Under the pieces are notes generated by a model. The model did no database searches. It worked only from the letters and a program-made list of their open reading frames with translations, and was not told the DNA's origin. Both the position numbers and the translations under genes were made by a program. DNA of 64,000 nucleotides from the NCBI RefSeq assembly GCF_030159055.1, contig NZ_BQXQ01000007.1, positions 1 through 64,000 of the forward strand, read 5' to 3'. This document shows positions 26,065 through 38,599 of this stretch, in pieces (positions within the stretch are counted from its first letter, which is position 1; each line of letters opens with the position of its first letter). Source of the DNA: Acidovorax sp. SUPP3334 (lineage in GTDB: Bacteria; Pseudomonadota; Gammaproteobacteria; Burkholderiales; Burkholderiaceae_C).

Positions 26065-28230
26065 ATGCCGCAATCCCACGGAGTGGGCGGTGCCGATTGC
26101 CTGGCGATGCAACGCCTGACCGGCATGGAGTTGCCTCGCATCGAATCACTGGTCCACGGCGTGCAGGCGGCGTTCGCGCCGGGCGGCGTGCTCACGCTGG
26201 CACACGAGCGCTTCAAGCCGCGTGCCGGTCAGACCGAAATGGCTGTCGCGGTGGCGCAGACCATCGAGCAGGGCGGTTCGCTGGTGGTGGAAGCGGGCAC
26301 AGGCGTCGGCAAAACGTTCTCTTACCTGGTGCCCGCTTTGCTCAGCGGTGAGCGGGTGCTGGTGTCTACCGCCACCAAGGCCTTGCAGGATCAGCTCTTC
26401 GCACGGGATCTGCCGCGCCTGGTGGACGCCTTCGCGCTGCCCGTCCGCACGGCCTTGCTGAAGGGCCGGGCCAGTTATCTCTGCCTGCACCGGATGGAGC
26501 TGGCACGGCAGGACGGCGCAGCGCACGATGCCTCCGTGGCCCGCGTTCTGGCCCGCGTGGAGACCTGGTCGCAGAGCACCGTGAGCGGCGATCTGGCCGA
26601 ACTGCCGGGCCTGGACGAGCGTTCGCCCGTGATTCCACTGGTGACCTCCACCCGGGAGAACTGCCTGGGTTCTCCGTGCCCGCGTTTTCGGGCCTGCCAC
26701 GTGCATCGCGCCCGGAGCGAGGCGCTTGCTGCCGACGTTGTGGTGATCAACCACCATCTCTTTTTTGCCGATCAGGCCATACGCGATTCCGGCATGGCCG
26801 AGCTGTTGCCCACGGTGCGCGTCGTCATCTTCGACGAAGCGCACCAGTTGAACGAGACTGGCGTTCAGTTCATGGGGCGACAGGCGTCCACCGCACAGCT
26901 TCTGGATTTTTCCCGCGATGTGATGGCTGCCGGGTTGCAGTTCGCGCGTGGGCTGGTGGATTGGCTGACGATCGCGGCTGCGCTGGACCGGGCTGCCCGT
27001 GATCTGCGGCTGGCGGTCGGCCGTGTGGCTGCCGGTGCCCGGCTGCGCTGGACTGACGAAGTTCCCGACGGGGTAGAACCCGGCGAATGGCATGCGGCCA
27101 TGCGCCAGGTGGTGGGCGCTTGCCGCGCCGCGCTGGCGGCATTGGATTCGGTCAGCGAAATCGCACCAGACTTCGTGCGCCTGCACGGTCGCGCCGTGCA
27201 ACTCATGGAGCGCATGGATGGCTTTTCACAGGCCTGCAATCAGGATGCGGTGCGATGGGTGGATGTATCGGCTGCATTGCGCCTGGTGGAAGCACCGCTG
27301 GACATCGCAGGTCCGATGCGGTCTTTGTGGCATCTGCCGACCGGCGAATCGACGAGAGACGGCGAACCCGATGCCCAGGCCGACGCATCGGCCTGGGAGG
27401 AGCCTGCGGCAGAAAGAGCCCCGCAGGGCAAGCCCCGCGCCTGGATCTTTACCTCTGCCACGCTGGGCGACGACGCGACCCTGCGCTGGTTCACCGAACC
27501 CTGTGGCCTGCAGGACGCGCGCGTTCTGACGGTGGAGAGCCCGTTCGACTATGCATCGCAAGCGGCCTTCTACGTGCCGCGGGAGTTGCCCAAGCCTGCG
27601 GACCCCGCGCACAGCGTGGCACTGGCGGCCTGGGTGGGCGAAGCGGTCCAGGTGCTGGGTGGTCGCACCTTGGTGCTCACCACCACGCTCAAGGCCCTGC
27701 GCATCATCGGCGAGGCGCTTGAGGCGCGGTTTGCCGCAGCGCCTGGCATCGAAGTGCTCGTACAGGGCCAATGGCCGAAGCGGCGTTTGATGGAGCGCTT
27801 TCGCGAAGGTGCTTCGGAGGGGCGGGCCGGGTGCGTGCTGGTCGCATCCGCCTCGTTCTGGGAGGGCTTCGATGTGCCGGGTGAGGCGCTTCAACTGGTC
27901 GTGATCGACAAGCTGCCATTTCCGCCGCCGGGTGACCCGCTGGTAGAAGCACGGTCTCAGCGGCTGGAGCAGGCCAAGCGCAGTGCGTTCCGCTATTTCT
28001 CGCTGCCGGAGGCGGCGATTGCCCTCAAGCAGGGCGCAGGACGGTTGATTCGCAGCGAAACCGACCGGGGCGTGCTCGTGGTGGCGGACACCCGGTTGGT
28101 CGATATGGGGTATGGCAAGCGCTTGCTGGCAGCGCTGCCCCCGATGCGGCGCCTTCAGTCGGCGCAGGAATTCGATGCAGCCCTGAGCGCGCTCACCACA
28201 CCTTCCACCATGGTTCCGCCTTGGCCTTGA
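26065..28230 (+). CDS. DinG/YoaA-family Fe-S DNA helicase
   Basis: 721 aa from ATG 26065; MELPRIESLVHGV at 26125 is an equally plausible start. XPD-like superfamily 2 helicase: Walker A AGTGVGKT (77-84), four-Cys Fe-S region including ENCLGSPCPRFRACHVHRAR and an earlier YLCLHR Cys, and DEAH box 257-260 (IFDEAHQLNE). C-terminal helicase motifs include FTSATLGDD, ASFWEGFDVPG and QGAGRLIRSETDRG. The 5'-3' helicases of this family unwind D-loops, R-loops and stalled forks. The 3' end overlaps the convergent bamD by 38 bp. DinG versus YoaA cannot be decided from sequence alone. Confidence 0.93.
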   Translation: MPQSHGVGGADCLAMQRLTGMELPRIESLVHGVQAAFAPGGVLTLAHERFKPRAGQTEMAVAVAQTIEQGGSLVVEAGTGVGKTFSYLVPALLSGERVLVSTATKALQDQLFARDLPRLVDAFALPVRTALLKGRASYLCLHRMELARQDGAAHDASVARVLARVETWSQSTVSGDLAELPGLDERSPVIPLVTSTRENCLGSPCPRFRACHVHRARSEALAADVVVINHHLFFADQAIRDSGMAELLPTVRVVIFDEAHQLNETGVQFMGRQASTAQLLDFSRDVMAAGLQFARGLVDWLTIAAALDRAARDLRLAVGRVAAGARLRWTDEVPDGVEPGEWHAAMRQVVGACRAALAALDSVSEIAPDFVRLHGRAVQLMERMDGFSQACNQDAVRWVDVSAALRLVEAPLDIAGPMRSLWHLPTGESTRDGEPDAQADASAWEEPAAERAPQGKPRAWIFTSATLGDDATLRWFTEPCGLQDARVLTVESPFDYASQAAFYVPRELPKPADPAHSVALAAWVGEAVQVLGGRTLVLTTTLKALRIIGEALEARFAAAPGIEVLVQGQWPKRRLMERFREGASEGRAGCVLVASASFWEGFDVPGEALQLVVIDKLPFPPPGDPLVEARSQRLEQAKRSAFRYFSLPEAAIALKQGAGRLIRSETDRGVLVVADTRLVDMGYGKRLLAALPPMRRLQSAQEFDAALSALTTPSTMVPPWP

Positions 28231-28990
28231 TGCCTTCGCGGTTCAGTTCGCTCTGGGGGTAGGAGCTGACCATGACGCGCTGCGCGTCGTCCCGCAGCTG
28301 GATCATGCCCAACGCGTCGTAGGACTTCACCAGGATGTACAGGGCTTCTTCGAGCGCAGGCACTTCCTTGTAGTCGGCCAAGGCGATCTGTGCACGGCTG
28401 ATAGCGGCCACATAGGCGCCGCGCTCGTAGTAGTAGCGGGCCACGTGCACTTCATACTGCGCCAGGGAGTTGACGATGTAGGTCATGCGCTGGCGCGAAT
28501 CCTGGGCATAGCGCGAGTCTGGAAACCGCGTGGTGAGTTCGCGGAAGGACTCGAAGGAGTCCTTGGCGGCTTTCTGGTCGCGCTCGGAGAGGTCCTGGCG
28601 CGACAGCCAGGAGAACAGCCCCAGGTTGTCATTGAAGTTGACCAAGCCCTTCAGGTACAGGGCGTAGTCGTAAGCAGGGCTGGCAGGGTGCAGCTTCATG
28701 AAGCGGTCCAGCGTGGCGATGGCCTGGGCTTTTTCACCCGCCTTGTACTGGGCGTAAGCTTTTTCCAGCTGCGCCTGCTGGGCCAAAGGCGTTCCTGCAG
28801 CACGGCCTTCCAGTTTTTCCAGCAAAGGCACGGCCTTGTCGAAGCCGCCACTGTTGAGTTCGTCGCGGGCTTCGGAGTAAATGCGATTGGGGCTCCAGCC
28901 GGCGGTCTTGTCTTCGGGGGTGCTGGAGCAGCCCGCCATCAGGCCGGCGGCCAGCAGGACGGACAACAGGGGCAGGGGAAAACGCGGCAT
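28193..28990 (-). CDS. bamD: Outer-membrane assembly lipoprotein BamD
   Basis: 265 aa from ATG 28990 (an ATG 30 bp upstream is also in frame). Lipoprotein signal with lipobox LMAGC, acylated Cys21. It is followed by TPR repeats across about 40-250 (e.g. IYSEARDELNSGGFDKAVPLLEKLE; AQLEKAYAQYKAGEKAQAIATLDRF). The BamD signature YALYLKGLVNFND and the conserved LSRQDLSERD are present. It is an essential partner of BamA for beta-barrel insertion. The C-terminus (EPWWKVW) is encoded within the overlap with the convergent helicase gene, so neither gene can have a terminator there. Confidence 0.96.
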   Translation of the reverse strand: MPRFPLPLLSVLLAAGLMAGCSSTPEDKTAGWSPNRIYSEARDELNSGGFDKAVPLLEKLEGRAAGTPLAQQAQLEKAYAQYKAGEKAQAIATLDRFMKLHPASPAYDYALYLKGLVNFNDNLGLFSWLSRQDLSERDQKAAKDSFESFRELTTRFPDSRYAQDSRQRMTYIVNSLAQYEVHVARYYYERGAYVAAISRAQIALADYKEVPALEEALYILVKSYDALGMIQLRDDAQRVMVSSYPQSELNREGIKAKAEPWWKVW

Positions 28991-29163
28991 GAAGGCAGCT
29001 TTCAGGCAATAGAAGGGCATCGGTTCCCGCTTCCGATCGACAAGCCGCCTGGGCCACAGGGGCTCGGGCGGCGATCGGGCAGGAGACGGATTGTACCGGC
29101 GCGCTGGCCGCCAGCCCGAACGCAACTCCGGGGCTCTGGCGCGGGACGGGTGGCCAGCATTCC

Positions 29164-29169
29164 TACAAT
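29164..29169 (+). promoter_or_regulatory. -10 box placed for a leaderless dnaE transcript
   Basis: TACAAT ending exactly 7 nt before the dnaE ATG, so transcription would start at or next to the A of the start codon. There is no purine-rich ribosome site in the 20 bp before the ATG, and no convincing -35. The same TAnAAT-N7-ATG arrangement recurs at clpS. Confidence 0.45.
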
Positions 29170-29176
29170 ACCCGCC

Positions 29177-32100
29177 ATGTTTGTTCATTTGCGCCTGCAC
29201 ACCGAATTTTCCGTCGTCGACGGCACCAATCGCATCGACGAGGTAGCCAAGGCAGCTGCCAAAGACGGCCAGCCTGCCCTGGCGATCACCGACCTCAACA
29301 ACCTTTTCGGCGCCATCAAGTTTTACAAGGAAGCGCGTGGCAAAGGCGTGAAGCCGGTGCTGGGCGCCGAAGTGTTCCTGGAGCCCGAAGAGCCCGGCAA
29401 TCCGCCGTCCCGCATCATCCTGCTCGTGCAGGGCAAGCAGGGCTATCTGAACCTGTCGGAACTGCTCGCCCGTGCGTGGACGCGCAACGTGGTGAAGAAC
29501 CAGCCCCTTTGCACCTGGGCCTGGATTGAAGAGTTGGGGGAAGGCCTCATCGCCTTGGCAGGTGCACAGGCCGGCCCGGTGGGCCAGGCGATCGTGAAGG
29601 GCGACGATGCGGGCGCTGCGCGCCTGGCCTTGCGTTTGGCAGGTCTGTTTCCGCACCGTTTCTACCTTGAAATCCAGCGGGCAGGTCGGGCCGACGACGA
29701 GGCGCACGTGATCTCGGCCGTGCAACTGGCCGCACGGTTGAATCTTCCGGTGGTGGCGACCCATCCCGTGCAGTTCGCGACCGCCGACGACTACGAAGCC
29801 CATGAGGCTCGGGTCTGCATTTCCGAGGGCGAAATCCTGGGCAACCAGCGGCGGGTGCGCAAGTTCACGCGAGAGCAGTACTTCAAATCGAGCGCGCAGA
29901 TGGAGGCGCTGTTCGCCGACGTTCCGTCCGCGATTGCCAATACGCTGGAAATCGCCAAGCGTTGCAACCTCACGCTGGTGCTGGGTAAGCCGCAGTTGCC
30001 GGACTTTCCCACGCCGGGCGGCATGCCCATCGACGAGTATTTCCGGGTGGCTTCGCTGCAGGGCCTGGAAGAGCGGCTGGCGCACCTGTACCGCAAGGAG
30101 GCGGAGCGCGACAAGGAGCGGCCGCGCTATCTGGAGCGGCTGGAGTTCGAGATCAACACCATCCTGAAGATGGGATTCCCGGGCTATTTCCTGATCGTGG
30201 GGGACTTCATCCAGTGGGCCAAGAACAACGGCTGTCCGGTGGGGCCGGGCCGGGGCTCTGGCGCGGGCTCATTGGTGGCCTATGCGCTCAAGATCACCGA
30301 TCTCGACCCGCTGCAATACAACCTGCTGTTCGAGCGGTTCCTGAACCCCGAGCGGGTGTCGATGCCCGACTTCGACATCGACTTCTGCCAGTCCAACCGC
30401 GACCGGGTCATCGACTACGTGAAGGACAAGTACGGCAAGGATGCCGTGAGCCAGATCGCCACGTTCGGAACCATGGCTGCAAAGGCGGCGATCCGCGATG
30501 TGGGCCGTGTGATGGACATGAGCTACACGTTCTGCGACGGCATCTCCAAGCTCGTGCCGGGCAAGCCCGGCATGTCGTACACGCTGCAATACCCCCCCAA
30601 TCCGAAAAAGGAGGGTGACAAGAACAACTACGCGCTGGAGCTGGAGCCGCTGCTGGCCGAGCGCGTGCAGAAGGAAGAAGACGTCAAGACCATCATCGAG
30701 ATGGCGCAAAAGCTGGAAGGCATGACCCGCAACATCGGCATGCATGCCGGCGGTGTGCTCATCGCACCGGGCAAACTCACCGATTTTTGTCCGCTCTACC
30801 AGCAGCCGGGCAGCGATTCTGCCGTGAGCCAGTACGACAAGGACGATGTGGAGGCCATCGGCCTGGTGAAGTTCGACTTCTTGGGCCTTGCCACCCTGAC
30901 CATCCTGGAGATCGCCAAGGAATTCATCGTCAAGCGCCACAAGGGCCAGGAAAACTTCACGTTCGAGAACATTCCGCTGGACGATGCTCGCACCTACCAG
31001 TTGTTCTCCGACGGCAAAACCGAAGCCGTGTTCCAGTTCGAAAGCCGCGGCATGCAGGGCATGCTCAAGGAAGCCCGGCCCAGCCGCCTGGAGGACCTGA
31101 TCGCCTTGAACGCGCTGTACCGGCCAGGCCCGATGGACCTGATTCCCAGCTTCGTGAACCGCAAGCACGGCAAGGAAGTGGTGGAGTATCCGCATCCGCT
31201 GGTCGAGAAGGTGCTGTCTGAAACCTACGGGATCATGGTGTACCAGGAGCAGGTGATGCAGACCGCCCAGGTGCTGGGCGGCTATTCGCTCGGCGGCGCG
31301 GACATGCTGCGGCGGGCCATGGGCAAGAAAAAGGCCGAAGAGATGGCCGAGCACCGCGAGATATTCCGCGCGGGCGCCGCCAAGCAGAACATCGGCCAGG
31401 AGAAGGCCGACGAAGTTTTCGACCTGATGGAGAAGTTCGCGGGGTACGGCTTCAACAAGTCGCACGCAGCCGCCTACTCGCTGCTGGCCTATCAGACCGG
31501 CTGGCTCAAGGTGCACTACACGGCCGAGTTCTTCTGCGCCAACATGACGGTGGAAATGGACGACACCGACAAGCTCAAGGTGCTGTTCGAGGACGCCATC
31601 AAGAACTTCGGCCTGTCGTTCGAGCCGCCGGACGTGAACCGGGGCATGTACCGGTTCGAGCCCGTGACCGACAAGGTCATCCGTTACGGCCTGGGCGCCA
31701 TCAAGGGCACGGGCCAGCAGGCCATCGAAGCCATCATCGCCGCCAGGGAAGGGCGGGGCGCAGGGCCGCGAGGCGATACGAAAGGTCCGTTCACGAGCCT
31801 GTTCGATTTCTGCGTGCGCGTGGACCGCACTCGCCTGAACAAGCGCACGCTGGAGGCGCTGATCAAGGCGGGCGCCTTCGACGCCATGAACATGAACCGG
31901 GCTTCGCTCGCCGCGTCGATCGACCGGGCGTTCGATTTCGCCAACGCCACGCTGGCCAATGCCAACCAGGGCGGTTTGTTCGACATGATGGGCGAGGACG
32001 TCCACGGCTCCAGCACGCAAGAGCCCGAGCTGGTGGAAATGACCCCGTGGGGCGTCAAAGAGCGCCTCACGATGGAAAAGACCGCAGTGGGCTTTTACCT

Positions 32101-32725
32101 GTCCGGCCACCTGTTCGATGAGGTCGCCAGCGAAGTGCGCCGCTTCGTGCGCACCCAGATCGACGAGCTGCTCGACAGCCGCGAGCCACAGATCCTGGCC
32201 GGCATCATCAGCGACTTCAGGGTGATCAATGGCCAGCGCGGGCGGCTGGCCCTGTTCAAGCTGGACGACAAGTCCGCCACCATCGAAGCTTCGGCCGACG
32301 AGAACGTCGTCAATGCGCACCGCGACATGCTCAAGGACGACGAGTTCGTGGTCATGAGCGGGCGCCTTCAGCTCGACCATTTCAGCGGTGGCCTTCGGGT
32401 GAAGGTGCAGCAGGTGTGGGATCTGGCGGGGGCCCGGGCCAAATTCGGCCGGTATCTGCAGGTCGCCATCGGCGACACCGCACCCGATGTACAGCGGCTG
32501 GTGCGCGAGTTCCCTCCGCGCCGCCAGGAAACCGAGCAGGGCGAGGTCCTGGTCCACGGCCTGCGGGTGCGAATGGGGGTCCGGTGCAAGGGAGGGCCGG
32601 GCCAGGCGACGGCCGAATTGCAGTTGGGCGAGGGCAGCCGGTTCTTTCCGTCCGATGCCGCTTTGGCTGCATGGAGCGCGCAAGCCGGCACGGGTTCGGT
32701 CAATGTCGTGTATGACGCAGGCTGA
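29177..32725 (+). CDS. dnaE: DNA polymerase III alpha subunit
   Basis: 1182 aa from ATG 29177 ([20 protein letters not shown]). N-terminal PHP domain (1-280). Palm with catalytic aspartates in PDFDID (398-402) and the upstream [16 protein letters not shown] loop. Fingers ([14 protein letters not shown]), the HhH/beta-binding region ([15 protein letters not shown]) and a C-terminal OB domain (about 990-1070, [17 protein letters not shown]) follow. It is the replicative polymerase DnaE1. An upstream-extended frame back to 28445 is the mirror of bamD and not coding. It is divergent from bamD with 186 bp between starts. Confidence 0.98.
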   Translation: MFVHLRLHTEFSVVDGTNRIDEVAKAAAKDGQPALAITDLNNLFGAIKFYKEARGKGVKPVLGAEVFLEPEEPGNPPSRIILLVQGKQGYLNLSELLARAWTRNVVKNQPLCTWAWIEELGEGLIALAGAQAGPVGQAIVKGDDAGAARLALRLAGLFPHRFYLEIQRAGRADDEAHVISAVQLAARLNLPVVATHPVQFATADDYEAHEARVCISEGEILGNQRRVRKFTREQYFKSSAQMEALFADVPSAIANTLEIAKRCNLTLVLGKPQLPDFPTPGGMPIDEYFRVASLQGLEERLAHLYRKEAERDKERPRYLERLEFEINTILKMGFPGYFLIVGDFIQWAKNNGCPVGPGRGSGAGSLVAYALKITDLDPLQYNLLFERFLNPERVSMPDFDIDFCQSNRDRVIDYVKDKYGKDAVSQIATFGTMAAKAAIRDVGRVMDMSYTFCDGISKLVPGKPGMSYTLQYPPNPKKEGDKNNYALELEPLLAERVQKEEDVKTIIEMAQKLEGMTRNIGMHAGGVLIAPGKLTDFCPLYQQPGSDSAVSQYDKDDVEAIGLVKFDFLGLATLTILEIAKEFIVKRHKGQENFTFENIPLDDARTYQLFSDGKTEAVFQFESRGMQGMLKEARPSRLEDLIALNALYRPGPMDLIPSFVNRKHGKEVVEYPHPLVEKVLSETYGIMVYQEQVMQTAQVLGGYSLGGADMLRRAMGKKKAEEMAEHREIFRAGAAKQNIGQEKADEVFDLMEKFAGYGFNKSHAAAYSLLAYQTGWLKVHYTAEFFCANMTVEMDDTDKLKVLFEDAIKNFGLSFEPPDVNRGMYRFEPVTDKVIRYGLGAIKGTGQQAIEAIIAAREGRGAGPRGDTKGPFTSLFDFCVRVDRTRLNKRTLEALIKAGAFDAMNMNRASLAASIDRAFDFANATLANANQGGLFDMMGEDVHGSSTQEPELVEMTPWGVKERLTMEKTAVGFYLSGHLFDEVASEVRRFVRTQIDELLDSREPQILAGIISDFRVINGQRGRLALFKLDDKSATIEASADENVVNAHRDMLKDDEFVVMSGRLQLDHFSGGLRVKVQQVWDLAGARAKFGRYLQVAIGDTAPDVQRLVREFPPRRQETEQGEVLVHGLRVRMGVRCKGGPGQATAELQLGEGSRFFPSDAALAAWSAQAGTGSVNVVYDAG

Positions 32726-32788
32726 AGGCTTGAAACACCGTTGGGTGATCACTACATGGGAGAGGCTGCGGCGATCGCCGTGGCTCGG

Positions 32789-32794
32789 TAGAAT
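32789..32794 (+). promoter_or_regulatory. -10 box placed for a leaderless clpS transcript
   Basis: TAGAAT followed by exactly 7 nt and the ATG at 32802, the same geometry as at dnaE. If it is used, the ATG at 32793, which lies inside the box, cannot be the start. This supports 32802. Confidence 0.4.
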
Positions 32795-32801
32795 GAAATC
32801 C

Positions 32802-33161
32802 ATGGCAACTAAACCACCTTCCCCCACCCCCGCTCCGCCCACCAGGACGCCAGCGCGGGACGACGGCGGTTCGGTCGTGCTCGAACGGCGCACGCAAAAG
32901 ACCCAGCCGCCACAGATGTTTCAGGTGGTCATGCTCAATGATGACTTCACGCCGATGGAATTCGTCATCGTCGTGCTGCAGGAATTCTTCAGCAAAGACC
33001 GGGAAGCCGCCACGCAGATCATGCTGAAAATCCATTTGGACGGCAAAGGCGTATGTGGGGTGTATTCCCGCGACGTCGCGGCGACCAAGGTGGAGCAGGT
33101 GCGCGAGGCGGCCCACAAAGCGGGGCATCCGCTGCAATGCCTCAGTGAGCCTGTTGAATAA
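32802..33161 (+). CDS. clpS: ATP-dependent Clp protease adaptor ClpS
   Basis: 119 aa from ATG 32802 ([13 protein letters not shown]); an ATG 9 bp earlier is possible but lies in a putative -10 box. A flexible Pro-rich N-terminal tail (1-40) precedes the ClpS core. The N-degron pocket and ClpA-docking motifs are YKVVMLND-like ([20 protein letters not shown]), the helix [26 protein letters not shown] and the end [20 protein letters not shown]. It delivers N-end-rule substrates to ClpAP. It precedes clpA by 57 bp, the usual order. Confidence 0.97.
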   Translation: MATKPPSPTPAPPTRTPARDDGGSVVLERRTQKTQPPQMFQVVMLNDDFTPMEFVIVVLQEFFSKDREAATQIMLKIHLDGKGVCGVYSRDVAATKVEQVREAAHKAGHPLQCLSEPVE

Positions 33162-33218
33162 ACGGCCTTTGGTCCCGATCTACAGTAATCCCTTCCACGC
33201 AAGCACAAAGGAGTTCAC

Positions 33219-35567
<2,349 letters not shown>

Positions 35568-35614
35568 CCGCCAGTGCCACGGCTGCCGGTGGCCGATGTG
35601 TTCAATCGTTCAAT

Positions 35615-35644
35615 AAAAAACCCGCGTTCGTCGCGGGTTTTTTA
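35615..35644 (+). terminator. Intrinsic terminator after clpA
   Basis: AAAAAACCCGCG-TTCGT-CGCGGGTTTTTT: a perfect GC stem flanked by A and T tracts, so it can also serve the convergent transglycosylase gene. Confidence 0.93.
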
Positions 35645-35703
35645 ATTGGCGTCCGGGCGGATGCTTTGCCTTCATGAAGGCACCGGCAATTCCCAGCCGC
35701 TCA

Positions 35704-37101
35704 TCAAGGCGCTGTCAGGCGTTGCAGGAGTTCCAGGGTGGGATAGCCATCGGCGATGGCACCGATGCTCTGCTGGTACTGGCGCAGGCCGCCCCGTGTG
35801 GCAGGCCCCATCACGCCATCCGGCGTTCCGGTGGCGAACCCGCGCTGGTTCAGCGCCGTCTGCAGGTCCTTGACCTGGCTGCGCGACAGCGGCTGCAGAT
35901 CCCGTGGCCATGGGGCGACCACGCCGTTACCGCCTTCGATCTGCCGCGCCAGCAACCCCACGGCCAGCGCGTAATTCACGGAGTTGTTGTAGCGCAGGAT
36001 GCTGCGGAAGTTGTCGCCCACCAGGAATGCGGGCCCCCGCGCACCCGCTGGGGCGATGACGGAGGCCGCGCCCAGGTCCGGCAATGGCTGGCGGTCGATG
36101 GTAACGACCCCTTCGCTCGCCCACTGGGCTGCCGATTGTCGGACCGTGGTTTCGGCACGTGCGTGATCGAAGCCGGGGGGCAGTTGCACCTCGACCCCCC
36201 ATGGCTGGCCCGTGCGCCAGCCGGAGTTGGCCAGGTAGTTGGCCGTGGACGAGGCGACGTCGGGAATGCTGCCCCAGATGTCGCGGCGGCCATCGCCATC
36301 GGCATCGACGGCATAGGCGAGGAACGCCGAAGGCAGGAACTGCGTGTGTCCCATGGCACCGGCCCAGGAGCCGATCATCCGCTCGGCGGCGATGTCGCCC
36401 TGGTCGAGGATGCGCAGCGCTGCCATCAGTTCGGTGCGCGCCCATTGGGCCCGGCGGCCTTCGAAACCGAGGGTCGCCAGCGCATCGACCGCACGGAAGG
36501 TGCCGAAGTTGCTGCCGTAGTTGCTTTCAATGCCCCAGATGGCCGTGATGATCGATGCGGGCACGCCATACCGCGCAGCCGCCGCTTGCAGCGGCGCTGC
36601 GTACTCGGCCAGCTTGGCCTGGCCCTGGGCGATGCTCTGGGCTGAGACGGCACTGTCGAGGTAGGCCCACGGCGTGCGGGTGAACTCGGGTTGCGCGCGG
36701 TCCAGTTCGATTACGCGCTGTTGCAATTGGGCGCCTGCCAATGCGGCCTGCACGGTCTCGGGGCGAATGCCCGCGGCCAGCGCCTCTTGGGTGAATGCCG
36801 CAATCCAGGCGGTGAAGCCGGCCTGCTCGGCGGCCGCCTCCTCAGGCGTGGGGGGCGCAGCGGTGGGGGGCACCACCGGCGCGGCCGGTTCGGTGGGAGG
36901 TACAGGGGCGGGTTGCGGCTGGGGCACCGGAACTGCGGCCGGTGGAGCGGTTGGCAGCGCCTGCGGTCCCTGGGCGCGGGGCTCCGAGGCGCAGCTGGCC
37001 AAAGCCAGCGCGGCGATGAGAGGCGCCAACCAGGTCGCTGCCGTGGGGCCGCGGTGGGGATGGAGGGGACGGGGCGAGGATGGGGCAAGGCGTCGGTGCA
37101 T
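35704..37101 (-). CDS. Lytic murein transglycosylase, MltB type, lipoprotein
   Basis: 465 aa, ATG 37101. Lipoprotein signal with lipobox ALASC (Cys37). Pro-rich periplasmic linker (45-85). SLT_2/MltB catalytic domain (about 90-390) with catalytic Glu192 in IWGIESNYGSNFG and supporting motifs GSWAGAMGHTQFLPS and DGDGRRDIW. C-terminal peptidoglycan-binding domain (about 400-462, VKDLQTALNQRGFATGTPDGVMGPATRGGLRQYQ). It cleaves glycan strands, giving anhydro-muropeptides, at the outer membrane. GATAAT lies 5 nt before the ATG. It is divergent from the exonuclease I gene with only 61 bp between starts. Confidence 0.94.
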   Translation of the reverse strand: MHRRLAPSSPRPLHPHRGPTAATWLAPLIAALALASCASEPRAQGPQALPTAPPAAVPVPQPQPAPVPPTEPAAPVVPPTAAPPTPEEAAAEQAGFTAWIAAFTQEALAAGIRPETVQAALAGAQLQQRVIELDRAQPEFTRTPWAYLDSAVSAQSIAQGQAKLAEYAAPLQAAAARYGVPASIITAIWGIESNYGSNFGTFRAVDALATLGFEGRRAQWARTELMAALRILDQGDIAAERMIGSWAGAMGHTQFLPSAFLAYAVDADGDGRRDIWGSIPDVASSTANYLANSGWRTGQPWGVEVQLPPGFDHARAETTVRQSAAQWASEGVVTIDRQPLPDLGAASVIAPAGARGPAFLVGDNFRSILRYNNSVNYALAVGLLARQIEGGNGVVAPWPRDLQPLSRSQVKDLQTALNQRGFATGTPDGVMGPATRGGLRQYQQSIGAIADGYPTLELLQRLTAP

Positions 37102-37162
37102 GCCTCATTATCCGGCGCCCCGGCATACTTGCGGGCTTTGGTGTTACTGGCTGCACGATTTC

Positions 37163-38599
37163 ATGCATACCTTTTTCTGGCACGACTACGAAACTTTTGG
37201 CGCCAACACGCGCCGTGACCGGCCTGCGCAATTCGCCGGCATTCGCACCGATGCGCAGCTGAACGAAATCGGCGAGCCGCTGATGGTCTACTGCCGTCCC
37301 GCGCCCGACTACCTGCCCGATCCCGAGTCGTGCCTGATCACCGGCATCACGCCGCAACTGGCGCTGGAGCGTGGTCTGCCGGAGCATGAATTCGCCGCCC
37401 GTATCGAGGCCGAACTGGCATTGCCCGGCACCATCGGGGTCGGCTACAACACCATTCGGTTCGACGACGAAATCACGCGCTTCATGTTCTGGCGCAACCT
37501 GATGGACCCGTATGCCCGCGAATGGCAGAACCAGTGCGGCCGCTGGGATCTGCTCGACGTAGTGCGCATGTGCTACGCGCTGAGGCCCGACGGCATCGTC
37601 TGGCCAAAGAAGGAAGACGGTTCCCCCAGCTTCAAGCTGGAGCACCTGTCCAAGGCCAATGGCCTGGTGCACGAGGCAGCGCACGATGCGCTGTCCGACG
37701 TTCGCGCCACCATCGCGCTGGCGCGGCTGATCCGCGATCGCCAGCCCAAGCTGTTCGAGTTCGCGCTCGGGCTGCACAAGAAGGACCGCGTCGCTGCCGA
37801 ACTGCGCTTGCCGGCAACGGCAGAAACGGCGCGGCCGTTTCTGCACATCTCGGGCATGTTCTCTGCCGAGCGCGGCTGTGTGGCGGTCATGTGGCCGCTG
37901 GCCAGCCACCCGACCAACAAGAACGAGTTGATCGCCTGGGACCTGGCCCACGACCCGTCGGAGTTGGCCCTGCTGGGCGCCGATGCGATCCGCGAGCGCC
38001 TGTTCAGCCGGACGGATGCCCTGCCTGAAGGCGTGGCGCGTCTGCCCATCAAGACCGTGCATTTGAACAAGTCGCCGATGGTGGTGGGCAACGTCAACAC
38101 CCTCACGGCGCAAATGGCCGAGCGCTGGTCCATCGACCTGGAGCGGGCGGCCGGCCACGCCGAGGTGGCGCGCGACCTGCCCGACATGAGCGCCATTTGG
38201 GCCAGCGTGTTTACCCGCCCGCAAGAAGCCGCGCCCGACGTGGATCAGGACCTGTACGGCGGCTTCTTGGGCAATGAGGATCGGCGCCGACTGAACCGCC
38301 TGCGCACCCTGCCGCCCGAAGCACTGGCTGCGGCCAAGACAGGCTTTGACGATGAGCGGCTGGAAGAGCTGGTGTGGCGCTACCGTGCGCGCAATTTTCC
38401 GCACACGCTGGATGCGGCGGACCAGGAACGCTGGGAAACCCATCGCGTGGCCTGCCTGATGGAAGGCTCTGGCGGCGCACTCACCTTCGACGAACTGTTC
38501 GCGCGGCTGGACCAGCTGGGAGCCGAAGCCGATGAGCGGGGAGAAGAAATCCTGGGTGCCCTGTACGACTACGCTGAGAGCATTGCGCCGGCGATGTGA
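37163..38599 (+). CDS. sbcB: Exodeoxyribonuclease I
   Basis: 478 aa from ATG 37163 (MHTFFWHDYETFG); the frame extends upstream only as an antisense of the transglycosylase gene. DEDDh exonuclease: Asp8/Glu10 in HDYETFG, GYNTIRFDDEI, and HDALSDVRATIALARLI carrying the catalytic His/Asp. The ExoI SH3-like and C-terminal domains complete the enzyme (GMFSAERGCVAVMWPLA; ARNFPHTL). It degrades single-stranded DNA 3' to 5' and suppresses RecF-pathway recombination. The stop overlaps the GTG of the sirtuin gene, so they form a coupled pair. Confidence 0.96.
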   Translation: MHTFFWHDYETFGANTRRDRPAQFAGIRTDAQLNEIGEPLMVYCRPAPDYLPDPESCLITGITPQLALERGLPEHEFAARIEAELALPGTIGVGYNTIRFDDEITRFMFWRNLMDPYAREWQNQCGRWDLLDVVRMCYALRPDGIVWPKKEDGSPSFKLEHLSKANGLVHEAAHDALSDVRATIALARLIRDRQPKLFEFALGLHKKDRVAAELRLPATAETARPFLHISGMFSAERGCVAVMWPLASHPTNKNELIAWDLAHDPSELALLGADAIRERLFSRTDALPEGVARLPIKTVHLNKSPMVVGNVNTLTAQMAERWSIDLERAAGHAEVARDLPDMSAIWASVFTRPQEAAPDVDQDLYGGFLGNEDRRRLNRLRTLPPEALAAAKTGFDDERLEELVWRYRARNFPHTLDAADQERWETHRVACLMEGSGGALTFDELFARLDQLGAEADERGEEILGALYDYAESIAPAM

